Shown here: piece after piece, positions 52,624-63,000 of the stretch
Layout: each line of letters starts with the position of its first letter
How positions within the stretch are numbered: the first letter of the stretch is position 1
Assembly: GCA_030267565.1 (NCBI GenBank)
Contig: BRXU01000052.1
Coordinates: 1-64,000, forward strand
Direction of reading: 5' to 3'
DNA length: 64,000 nt
DNA from: Pleodorina starrii
Lineage: Eukaryota; Chlorophyta; Chlorophyceae; Chlamydomonadales; Volvocaceae
Notes under the pieces: generated by a model
What the model was told of the DNA's origin: nothing
Database searches by the model: none
The model's input: only the letters and a program-made list of their open reading frames with translations
Translations under genes and position numbers: made by a program

Positions 52624-54186
52624 TTAAGACATCTGAGATTCGTTAAAATCCCGGTTTGTGACCCCATGATCTTTTATCACTTTCGCAAATATATAATCTA
52701 TAATGGCTTCTTTTGTGAAATGGTTTTCTGCAAACTCTACTGAGTTTTGTGCGATCTTGCTAGCCTCATCCTCATTCTCTTTAAGACTGTCAAATTTATC
52801 GATAAGTTCTTTTACGCTTCTAAATGAGACCACACTGTTCTCAAAACCGTCGAAATCGTAAAACCAAGACCTTAAATCAGAACGATGAAGAAATATGCAT
52901 GAATTGTAAGTCATCTCGTATGGAAGCCTCCATGGTGTAGCAAATCCATCCATGTCCAAAATGAATTTATATTTACTTTGTTCGACCATGGACATCTGCT
53001 TGACAGTCCTGAAGTCAGGCCAGGATTTCCTGATTTCATCGATATCTGACCAGGTTAACCTGTCAGACTCGAAGATGGTACTGGTTGTTAGTTCTGTTAT
53101 ACCGACATCGAGGAATTCGCCATTTTTATAGTTATCTTGTAGTCCTTTGAGAATATGAAGCCTATCATTCTTATCTATGTCATTGGGGAAACACGATGTA
53201 TTTCGCCCCCTGAAAACCATTTTATCATGTTTGTCTTCCCATTCGGTGTGTGGCTTACCATTGTACAGCGCGCGGCATTTGTCACCAAATGGTTTTTTTG
53301 TCGCGAATTCCCATACATCTGGATAAGGCAAACATAAATCACAGTGGTTATCAGAAGTGCTGAATGAAAATATAGGAAATATATCGCTGCATTTATATCG
53401 TGTATCAATCCCGAGATCCTTGCCCGGGCATCGTGAGTATATAATCGTATTGCAATCACGCAATACAATAGGATTATCAAAATAGTTTACAAAAATGACA
53501 AAGTCATCGTCCCGTAGCTTTTCTGCGTGCTTCAGATAGGTCTCATTAAACATGTTCACCAACGTGCTCTGGTAAAAGTCGAAATTCTCCCACCATTTGT
53601 CCCAATACCACATGACGCAACCCATGAAGATGTAATGTTTCTCCTGTCCAGAAAGCTCGTGGTAAGATTCTTCGCAATTTTCTTTCGAATGACATTCGCC
53701 CTGTTGGTTTCTTCTGATTGCTTCGACCTTTTTTCGAGCAATATCAACAAATAAGTTTGGGTGCATGCTCATTAGACGTGCAACATCAATCTGAACTGTA
53801 GTAATGTTGCAAATAACAGTTGCCTTTACAACGTTGTCATCTTTTTTATGAGAAAATACCATCCCAAAACCGGGATACTTGAAAAGGAAGTCGCAGGTAT
53901 TGGACACTTTTGTCCGATCTGCATTATTTAAATACATGGACTGTAAAGTATCCTTAAGAACCTCGAGTTGTTTTTCGTCAAATACCTTTCCTATCGTTTT
54001 ATATTTGATACAATCACCATTACTGTGTTGTGTTGACTGATCCAATGTGCTGCTAGTAGTAGCTGTAGCCGAGGCTGTAGTTGTAGTTGTAGTTGTAGTT
54101 GTAGTTGTAGTTGAGCTTTCGTCACTCACTGAGTGTGTCCGTTTTCTATTGGGTCGACGTCTTGTGTCAAATCCGGATCCGTCCAT
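52624..54186 (-). CDS. CAP10/GT90-like glycosyltransferase
   Basis: 520 aa from the ATG at 54186. An N-terminal poly-Thr run (about 27-38, from GTAGTT repeats) follows a basic RRRPNRKR. The C-terminal half carries GT90 landmarks: KMVFRGRNTSCF with a following Arg (about 322-345), and KYKFILDMDGFATPWRLPYE with SCIFLHRSDLRSWFYD (about 402-443). These match the F-RG...R and KY-(x)-(D)-G-(x)3-WR motifs of CAP10 and the POGLUT/Rumi enzymes, which transfer glucose or xylose to Ser or to glycans from UDP-sugars. No signal peptide or C-terminal KDEL is visible, so cytoplasmic or virus-factory action is more likely than ER action. The central region (150-320) is unrecognised. Confidence 0.72.
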   Translation of the reverse strand: MDGSGFDTRRRPNRKRTHSVSDESSTTTTTTTTTTTTASATATTSSTLDQSTQHSNGDCIKYKTIGKVFDEKQLEVLKDTLQSMYLNNADRTKVSNTCDFLFKYPGFGMVFSHKKDDNVVKATVICNITTVQIDVARLMSMHPNLFVDIARKKVEAIRRNQQGECHSKENCEESYHELSGQEKHYIFMGCVMWYWDKWWENFDFYQSTLVNMFNETYLKHAEKLRDDDFVIFVNYFDNPIVLRDCNTIIYSRCPGKDLGIDTRYKCSDIFPIFSFSTSDNHCDLCLPYPDVWEFATKKPFGDKCRALYNGKPHTEWEDKHDKMVFRGRNTSCFPNDIDKNDRLHILKGLQDNYKNGEFLDVGITELTTSTIFESDRLTWSDIDEIRKSWPDFRTVKQMSMVEQSKYKFILDMDGFATPWRLPYEMTYNSCIFLHRSDLRSWFYDFDGFENSVVSFRSVKELIDKFDSLKENEDEASKIAQNSVEFAENHFTKEAIIDYIFAKVIKDHGVTNRDFNESQMS

Positions 54187-54249
54187 GCTTTCTACACGGC
54201 GGGGTGTATACTTTTCATTTAGAATTCTTCTTGGGCTTATTACTCCAGG

Positions 54250-54350
54250 CAGGCTTGCTATTTTCCTAAAAGACTTGGCAGCAGGCTGCAGGAGCTAAAT
54301 GTTTTCACCATGCAGCGTCTGCCAAGTCTTTTAGGACGATAGCAACCCTG
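54250..54350. mobile_element. Type A palindromic element, full copy
   Basis: 101 bp from CAGGCTTGCTATTTTCC to GATAGCAACCCTG, with a small insertion in the left arm (GGCAGCAGGCTGCA). Flanks ACTCCAGG and ATACATTT do not match. It lies 53 bp past the minus-strand stop at 54404. Confidence 0.85.
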
Positions 54351-54403
54351 ATACATTTTGCGACTTTCAGTAACTCGCTCCTCAGCACCGTGCACCATTA
54401 CCC

Positions 54404-55105
54404 TTAGCGAACCTGCGGCGGCGTTTGCGCCTTGAAAGTCCCCGCGCTGTTTGCAACCACGTAAATCCACGGCATCTTCAGGTTATGAAACTTCTTCTTG
54501 ACCACGCTCTCCGAGAACTTGCTCCCACCAAACGCGAGCACGACAGCCCGCTCGCAGTAGTCCGCCACGTGGAGTGCTTGGTAGTCCGCAAGCACGGTCT
54601 CGTCTGACTCCCGCTCCTCGGCGCTCAGCTCCTTGAGCCACTCCCAGGTTTGAACGGACGCAAAAAGCTGTGACCGGGCTTTTCTGGCATGTGTGTCCAT
54701 GTTGCGCTTCGCCTCTACCAGCACAACAACATCACGCCCATCGTGGCAGCCCACGACCAGGCCGTCGAGGTCACCGACCCCGACCGTGCTCTGGTATGTG
54801 TACCGGGTGTCAAAGATGACTTGACCATCCTCCAGCAGCTCGGCCACCGCACGCGCCACCCCCTCCTCGATAAGGTGGTCGTCAGTATCATCAGTATCAT
54901 CAGTATCATCCGTATCACGGTAGCCTTGCATATGCCTTAACTGCTCATAGTTGTCCTTCTTGGCATCCTGCTCCTTCAGGCGCTTCTCCACAAGGTCGTT
55001 GGCCCGTCGCTGCTCCAAGGCTAATGCCATCAGGCTCTGGTTCGTCCGGCGGCTGTTCGCAACGTCTTGCTCGCCGAAGACGTCCAACATGTTCGCCTTT
55101 TCCAT
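54404..55105 (-). CDS. PD-(D/E)XK superfamily nuclease-like protein
   Basis: 233 aa from the ATG at 55105 (the GTG at 55126 is not favoured). Residues about 24-50 form a charged helix, then a DDT repeat (65-76) from a 9-bp microrepeat. The core has GDLDG (111-115) and VVVLVEAKRN (Glu131-Ala-Lys133), the classic D...E-x-K of the restriction-endonuclease fold. A following helix (ARKARSQLFASVQTWEWL) and a YCERAVVLAFGG strand fit that fold. Such proteins cut or bind DNA and are also found as stand-alone genes in mobile elements and large viruses. It is GC-rich, unlike the GT90 gene next to it. Catalytic residues are intact. Confidence 0.65.
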   Translation of the reverse strand: MEKANMLDVFGEQDVANSRRTNQSLMALALEQRRANDLVEKRLKEQDAKKDNYEQLRHMQGYRDTDDTDDTDDTDDHLIEEGVARAVAELLEDGQVIFDTRYTYQSTVGVGDLDGLVVGCHDGRDVVVLVEAKRNMDTHARKARSQLFASVQTWEWLKELSAEERESDETVLADYQALHVADYCERAVVLAFGGSKFSESVVKKKFHNLKMPWIYVVANSAGTFKAQTPPQVR

Positions 55106-55380
55106 GGCGGCGAAGCCGAAGCGCACTCGCAGGTAGAGAGGGCTTCTCGATTCGTGCCCAGGTGGTCGATAGCGATCGTCACTGTAACAGAGAAACCTTT
55201 TATGCAGGGTGCGGGGCGATTAACAAATCGCCCCGCACCCTGCTTTTATGCGACAATTCACTTTTGACGACCGAGACAGCGCGGCCGAACGAAACCTTTA
55301 GATCCTTTTTTTATTCGTCTGTGAGCCTGACTCAGCGGCGCAGAACGACTGCGGGCCACGCTAACCGAAAGCCACGAGAT
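55106..55380. other. Right end of the core, no gene
   Basis: Spacer between the 5' end of the nuclease-like gene and the right array. It contains only the short type B element at 55205. The unique sequence ends CACGAGAT before the array resumes at CACCATTGGG. Confidence 0.6.
55205..55242. mobile_element. Minimal type B palindromic element, perfect 8-bp target duplication
   Basis: 38 bp, consisting of the terminal arms CAGGGTGCGGGGCGATT and AATCGCCCCGCACCCTG around AACA/ACAA. Both flanks read CTTTTATG. This is the smallest member and shows the termini alone suffice to mark a target duplication. Confidence 0.92.
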
Positions 55381-57013
55381 CACCATTGGGCCAGATCAGT
55401 AGTACGGTGGGGGACCACGTGCGAACCCCTGGTGACGATCTGTACCAATTTTCCTGCGCGGGCACATGCCTGCGGTGCACTACAGCAGACACCCTACCGG
55501 GGTTTGCGGATGCGAGGATGAGGATGAGGATGAGGGCGGGAGGGGGGGCGGGGCGAGGCCAGGCCAGGCCAGGGAACCGATGCCCAGCCTGCTGATGACT
55601 GAGTGGCCAGCCTGGAACGAACGTGCGGGACAGAGTGGGTGAGCGGAGGTACGGTAGGTTGCGCTACTGCTGCTGCGGTTCCGTTCCATTCGCCCGGCCG
55701 ATTCCCCGCTGCTGTGTGTAATCGATCAAAGTGCGGGCAAGCAAAGGTAGACGCGCGTGTATGTGCGTGTGTGTGCGTGTGCGTGTAGTAAGTGTCGTAC
55801 AAGATATGCACGGTCTGAAGTCCAGGCCCGCCCCGCCCACCGACCCTGCTGGATCCGTAGCCGGCCAACGAATGTACGTTCGTTTTGTGCACGCTAGGAC
55901 AGGTCCATGGCGGCAACCCAGCGCGCGGCTGGCGACGCGCACATCGAAGATGCATGCGAGCACTAGGGTTTAGGCAATTCATTCGCAAGCAGTGGCACGG
56001 ATCGTTCATACCATGGTGAAAACCGCCCATCCCATCAGCACTGGGCACGGAAGCACCATTGGGCCAGATCAGTAGTACGGTGGGGGACCACGTGCGAACC
56101 CCTGGTGACGATCTGTACCAATTTTCCTGCGCGGGCACATGCCTGCGGTGCACTACAGCAGACACCCTACCGGGGTTTGCGGATGCGAGGATGAGGATGA
56201 GGATGAGGGCGGGAGGGGGGGCGGGGCGAGGCCAGGCCAGGCCAGGGAACCGATGCCCAGCCTGCTGATGACTGAGTGGCCAGCCTGGAACGAACGTGCG
56301 GGACAGAGTGGGTGAGCGGAGGTACGGTAGGTTGCGCTACTGCCGCTGCGGTTCCGTTCCATTCGCCCGGCCGATTCCCCGCTGCTGTGTGTAATCGATC
56401 AAAGTGCGGGCAAGCAAAGGTAGACGCGCGTGTATGTGCGTGTGTGTGCGTGTGCGTGTAGTAAGTGTCGTACAAGATATGCACGGTCTGAAGTCCAGGC
56501 CCGCCCCGCCCACCGACCCTGCTGGATCCGTAGCCGGCCAACGAATGTACGTTCGTTTTGTGCACGCTAGGACAGGTCCATGGCGGCAACCCAGCGCGCG
56601 GCTGGCGACGCGCACATCGAAGATGCATGCGAGCACTAGGGTTTAGGCAATTCATTCGCAAGCAGTGGCATGGATCGTTCATACCATGGTGAAAACCGCC
56701 CGTCCCATCAGCACTGGGCACGTAAGCACCATTGGGCCAGATCAGTAGTACGGTGGGGGACCACGTGCGAACCCCTGGTGACGATCTGTACCAATTTTCC
56801 TGCGCGGGCACATGCCTGCGGTGCACTACAGCAGACACCCTACCGGGGTTTGCGGATGCGAGGATGAGGATGAGGATGAGGGCGGGAGGGGGGGCGGGGC
56901 GAGGCCAGGCCAGGCCAGGGAACCGATGCCCAGCCTGCTGATGACTGAGTGGCCAGCCTGGAACGAACGTGCGGGACAGAGTGGGTGAGCGGAGGTACGG
57001 TAGGTTGCGCTAC
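55381..57013. repeat. Right copy of 1,633-bp direct duplication flanking the core
   Basis: First stretch of the right array, almost identical to 24034-25666. Together they bracket the unique core as a direct repeat. Its right limit coincides with the 4-bp insertion at 57014. Confidence 0.85.
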
Positions 57014-57017
57014 TGCA
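57014..57017. other. 4-bp TGCA insertion at the core breakpoint coordinate
   Basis: Every other monomer reads GCGCTACTGCTGC here; this one has four extra bases. Aligned leftmost, the insertion sits directly after GCGCTAC, which is exactly where the left array stops at 25666. It looks like an end-joining or excision footprint. Confidence 0.8.
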
Positions 57018-60000
57018 TGCTGCTGCGGTTCCGTTCCATTCGCCCGGCCGATTCCCCGCTGCTGTGTGTAATCGATCAAAGCGCGGGCAAGCAAAGGTAG
57101 ACGCGCGTGTATGTGCGTGTGTGTGCGTGTGCGTGTAGTAAGTGTCGTACAAGATATGCACGGTCTGAAGTCCAGGCCCGCCCCGCCCACCGACCCTGCT
57201 GGATCCGTAGCCGGCCAACGAATGTACGTTCGTTTTGTGCACGCTAGGACAGGTCCATGGCGGCAACCCAGCGCGCGGCTGGCGACGCGCACATCGAAGA
57301 TGCATGCGAGCACTAGGCTTTAGGCAATTCATTCGCAAGCAGTGGCACGGATCGTTCATACCATGGTGAAAACCGCCCATCCCATCAGCACTGGGCACGG
57401 AAGCACCATTGGGCCAGATCAGTAGTACGGTGGGGGACCACGTGCGAACCCCTGGTGACGATCTGTACCAATTTTCCTGCGCGGGCACATGCCTGCGGTG
57501 CACTACAGCAGACACCCTACCGGGGTTTGCGGATGCGAGGATGAGGATGAGGATGAGGGCGGGAGGGGGGGCGGGGCGAGGCCAGGCCAGGCCAGGGAAC
57601 CGATGCCCAGCCTGCTGATGACTGAGTGGCCAGCCTGGAACGAACGTGCGGGACAGAGTGGGTGAGCGGAGGTACGGTAGGTTGCGCTACTGCTGCTGCG
57701 GTTCCGTTCCATTCGCCCGGCCGATTCCCCGCTGCTGTGTGTAATCGATCAAAGCGCGGGCAAGCAAAGGTAGACGCGCGTGTATGTGCGTGTGTGTGCG
57801 TGTGCGTGTAGTAAGTGTCGTACAAGATATGCACGGTCTGAAGTCCAGGCCCGCCCCGCCCACCGACCCTGCTGGATCCGTAGCCGGCCAACGAATGTAC
57901 GTTCGTTTTGTGCACGCTAGGACAGGTCCATGGCGGCAACCCAGCGTGCGGCTGGCGACGCGCACATCGAAGATGCATGCGAGCACTAGGCTTTAGGCAA
58001 TTCATTCGCAAGCAGTGGCACGGATCGTTCATACCATGGTGAAAACCGCCCATCCCATCAGCACTGGGCACGGAAGCACCATTGGGCCAGATCAGTAGTA
58101 CGGTGGGGGACCACGTGCGACCCCCTGGTGACGATCTGTACCAATTTTCCTGCGCGGGCACATGCCTGCGGTGCACTACAGCAGACACCCTACCGGGGTT
58201 TGCGGATGCGAGGATGAGGATGAGGATGAGGGCGGGAGGGGGGGCGGGGCGAGGCCAGGCCAGGCCAGGGAACCGATGCCCAGCCTGCTGATGACTGAGT
58301 GGCCAGCCTGGAACGAACGTGCGGGACAGAGTGGGTGAGCGGAGGTACGGTAGGTTGCGCTACTGCTGCTGCGGTTCCGTTCCATTCGCCCGGCCGATTC
58401 CCCGCTGCTGTGTGTAATCGATCAAAGCGCGGGCAAGCAAAGGTAGACGCGCGTGTATGTGCGTGTGTGTGCGTGTGCGTGTAGTAAGTGTCGTACAAGA
58501 TATGCACGGTCTGAAGTCCAGGCCCGCCCCGCCCACCGACCCTGCTGGATCCGTAGCCGGCCAACGAATGTACGTTCGTTTTGTGCACGCTAGGACAGGT
58601 CCATGGCGGCAACCCAGCGCGCGGCTGGCGACGTGCACATCGAAGATGCATGCGAGCACTCGGGTTTAGGCAATTCATTCGCAAGCAGTGGCATGGATCG
58701 TTCATACCATGGTGAAAACCGCCCATCCCATCAGCACTGGGCACGTAAGCACCATTGGGCCAGATCAGTAGTACGGTGGGGGACCACGTGCGAACCCCTG
58801 GTGACGATCTGTACCAATTTTCCTGCGCGGGCACATGCCTGCGGTGCACTACAGCAGACACCCTACCGGGGTTTGCGGATGCGAGGATGAGGATGAGGAT
58901 GAGGGCGGGAGGGGGGGCGGGGCGAGGCCAGGCCAGGCCAGGGAACCGATGCCCAGCCTGCTGATGACTGAGTGGCCAGCCTGGAACGAACGTGCGGGAC
59001 AGAGTGGGTGAGCGGAGGTACGGTAGGTTGCGCTACTGCTGCTGCGGTTCCGTTCCATTCGCCCGGCCGATTCCCCGCTGCTGTGTGTAATCGATCAAAG
59101 CGCGGGCAAGCAAAGGTAGACGCGCGTGTATGTGCGTGTGTGTGCGTGTGCGTGTAGTAAGTGTCGTACAAGATATGCACGGTCTGAAGTCCAGGCCCGC
59201 CCCGCCCACCGACCCTGCTGGATCCGTAGCCGGCCAACGAATGTACGTTCGTTTTGTGCACGCTAGGACAGGTCCATGGCGGCAACCCAGCGCGCGGCTG
59301 GCGACGCGCACATCGAAGATGCATGCGAGCACTAGGGTTTAGGCAATTCATTCGCAAGCAGTGGCATGGATCGTTCATACCATGGTGAAAACCGCCCATC
59401 CCATCCGCACTGGGCACGTAAGCACCATTGGGCCAGATCAGTAGTACGGTGGGGGACCACGTGCGAACCCCTGGTGACGATCTGTACCAATTTTCCTGCG
59501 CGGGCACATGCCTGCGGTGCACTACAGCAGACACCCTACCGGGGTTTGCGGATGCGAGGATGAGGATGAGGATGAGGGCGGGAGGGGGGGCGGGGCGAGG
59601 CCAGGCCAGGCCAGGGAACCGATGCCCAGCCTGCTGATGACTGAGTGGCCAGCCTGGAACGAACGTGCGGGACAGAGTGGGTGAGCGGAGGTACGGTAGG
59701 TTGCGCTACTGCCGCTGCGGTTCCGTTCCATTCGCCCGGCCGATTCCCCGCTGCTGTGTGTAATCGATCAAAGCGCGGGCAAGCAAAGGTAGACGCGCGT
59801 GTATGTGCGTGTGTGTGCGTGTGCGTGTAGTAAGTGTCGTACAAGATATGCACGGTCTGAAGTCCAGGCCCGCCCCGCCCACCGACCCTGCTGGATCCGT
59901 AGCCGGCCAACGAATGTACGTTCGTTTTGTGCACGCTAGGACAGGTCCATGGCGGCAACCCAGCGCGCGGCTGGCGACGCGCACATCGAAGATGCATGCG

Positions 60001-63000
60001 AGCACTCGGGTTTAGGCAATTCATTCGCAAGCAGTGGCATGGATCGTTCATACCATGGTGAAAACCGCCCATCCCATCAGCACTGGGCACGGAAGCACCA
60101 TTGGGCCAGATCAGTAGTACGGTGGGGGACCACGTGCGAACCCCTGGTGACGATCTGTACCAATTTTCCTGCGCGGGCACATGCCTGCGGTGCACTACAG
60201 CAGACACCCTACCGGGGTTTGCGGATGCGAGGATGAGGATGAGGATGAGGGCGGGAGGGGGGGCGGGGCGAGGCCAGGCCAGGCCAGGGAACCGATGCCC
60301 AGCCTGCTGATGACTGAGTGGCCAGCCTGGAACGAACGTGCGGGACAGAGTGGGTGAGCGGAGGTACGGTAGGTTGCGCTACTGCTGCTGCGGTTCCGTT
60401 CCATTCGCCCGGCCGATTCCCCGCTGCTGTGTGTAATCGATCAAAGCGCGGGCAAGCAAAGGTAGACGCGCGTGTATGTGCGTGTGTGTGCGTGTGCGTG
60501 TAGTAAGTGTCGTACAAGATATGCACGGTCTGAAGTCCAGGCCCGCCCCGCCCACCGACCCTGCTGGATCCGTAGCCGGCCAACGAATGTACGTTCGTTT
60601 TGTGCACGCTAGGACAGGTCCATGGCGGCAACCCAGCGCGCGGCTGGCGACGCGCACATCGAAGATGCATGCGAGCACTAGGGTTTAGGCAATTCATTCG
60701 CAAGCAGTGGCATGGATCGTTCATACCATGGTGAAAACCGCCCATCCCATCCGCACTGGGCACGTAAGCACCATTGGGCCAGATCAGTAGTACGGTGGGG
60801 GACCACGTGCGAACTCCTGGTGACGATCTGTACCAATTTTCCTGCGCGGGCACATGCCTGCGGTGCACTACAGCAGACACCCTACCGGGGTTTGCGGATG
60901 CGAGGATGAGGATGAGGATGAGGGCGGGAGGGGGGGCGGGGCGAGGCCAGGCCAGGCCAGGGAACCGATGCCCAGCCTGCTGATGACTGAGTGGCCAGCC
61001 TGGAACGAACGTGCGGGACAGAGTGGGTGAGCGGAGGTACGGTAGGTTGCGCTACTGCTGCTGCGGTTCCGTTCCATTCGCCCGGCCGATTCCCCGCTGC
61101 TGTGTGTAATCGATCAAAGCGCGGGCAAGCAAAGGTAGACGCGCGTGTATGTGCGTGTGTGTGCGTGTGCGTGTAGTAAGTGTCGTACAAGATATGCACG
61201 GTCTGAAGTCCAGGCCCGCCCCGCCCACCGACCCTGCTGGATCCGTAGCCGGCCAACGAATGTACGTTCGTTTTGTGCACGCTAGGACAGGTCCATGGCG
61301 GCAACCCAGCGCGCGGCTGGCGACGCGCACATCGAAGATGCATGCGAGCACTAGGCTTTAGGCAATTCATTCGCAAGCAGTGGCACGGATCGTTCATACC
61401 ATGGTGAAAACCGCCCATCCCATCAGCACTGGGCACGGAAGCACCATTGGGCCAGATCAGTAGTACGGTGGGGGACCACGTGCGAACCCCTGGTGACGAT
61501 CTGTACCAATTTTCCTGCGCGGGCACATGCCTGCGGTGCACTACAGCAGACACCCTACCGGGGTTTGCGGATGCGAGGATGAGGATGAGGATGAGGGCGG
61601 GAGGGGGGGCGGGGCGAGGCCAGGCCAGGCCAGGGAACCGATGCCCAGCCTGCTGATGACTGAGTGGCCAGCCTGGAACGAACGTGCGGGACAGAGTGGG
61701 TGAGCGGAGGTACGGTAGGTTGCGCTACTGCTGCTGCGGTTCCGTTCCATTCGCCCGGCCGATTCCCCGCTGCTGTGTGTAATCGATCAAAGCGCGGGCA
61801 AGCAAAGGTAGACGCGCGTGTATGTGCGTGTGTGTGCGTGTGCGTGTAGTAAGTGTCGTACAAGATATGCACGGTCTGAAGTCCAGGCCCGCCCCGCCCA
61901 CCGACCCTGCTGGATCCGTAGCCGGCCAACGAATGTACGTTCGTTTTGTGCACGCTAGGACAGGTCCATGGCGGCAACCCAGCGCGCGGCTGGCGACGCG
62001 CACATCGAAGATGCATGCGAGCACTCGGGTTTAGGCAATTCATTCGCAAGCAGTGGCATGGATCGTTCATACCATGGTGAAAACCGCCCATCCCATCAGC
62101 ACTGGGCACGTAAGCACCATTGGGCCAGATCAGTAGTACGGTGGGGGACCACGTGCGAACCCCTGGTGACGATCTGTACCAATTTTCCTGCGCGGGCACA
62201 TGCCTGCGGTGCACTACAGCAGACACCCTACCGGGGTTTGCGGATGCGAGGATGAGGATGAGGATGAGGGCGGGAGGGGGGGCGGGGCGAGGCCAGGCCA
62301 GGCCAGGGAACCGATGCCCAGCCTGCTGATGACTGAGTGGCCAGCCTGGAACGAACGTGCGGGACAGAGTGGGTGAGCGGAGGTACGGTAGGTTGCGCTA
62401 CTGCTGCTGCGGTTCCGTTCCATTCGCCCGGCCGATTCCCCGCTGCTGTGTGTAATCGATCAAAGTGCGGGCAAGCAAAGGTAGACGCGCGTGTATGTGC
62501 GTGTGTGTGCGTGTGCGTGTAGTAAGTGTCGTACAAGATATGCACGGTCTGAAGTCCAGGCCCGCCCCGCCCACCGACCCTGCTGGATCCGTAGCCGGCC
62601 AACGAATGTACGTTCGTTTTGTGCACGCTAGGACAGGTCCATGGCGGCAACCCAGCGCGCGGCTGGCGACGCGCACATCGAAGATGCATGCGAGCACTCG
62701 GGTTTTGGCAATTCATTCGCAAGCTGTGGCATGGATCGTTCATACCATGGTGAAAACCGCCCATCCCATCAGCACTGGGCACGTAAGCACCATTGGGCCA
62801 GATCAGTAGTACGGTGGGGGACCACGTGCGAACCCCTGGTGACGATCTGTACCAATTTTCCTGCGCGGGCACATGCCTGCGGTGCACTACAGCAGACACC
62901 CTACCGGGGTTTGCGGATGCGAGGATGAGGATGAGGGCGGGAGGGGGGGCGGGGCGAGGCCAGGCCAGGCCAGGGAACCGATGCCCAGCCTGCTGATGAC

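Noticed and set aside
25667..55380. tRNA or rRNA genes in the core
   Set aside because: I looked for cloverleaf-type segments with TTCRANNC boxes and for rRNA signatures and saw none; a dedicated scan would be needed to exclude tRNAs fully.
25667..55380. Whole core as one transposon with terminal inverted repeats
   Set aside because: The left edge starts CAGGATCACG and the right edge ends CACGAGAT; these are not inverted repeats, and the flanking duplication is 1.6 kb rather than a short target duplication.
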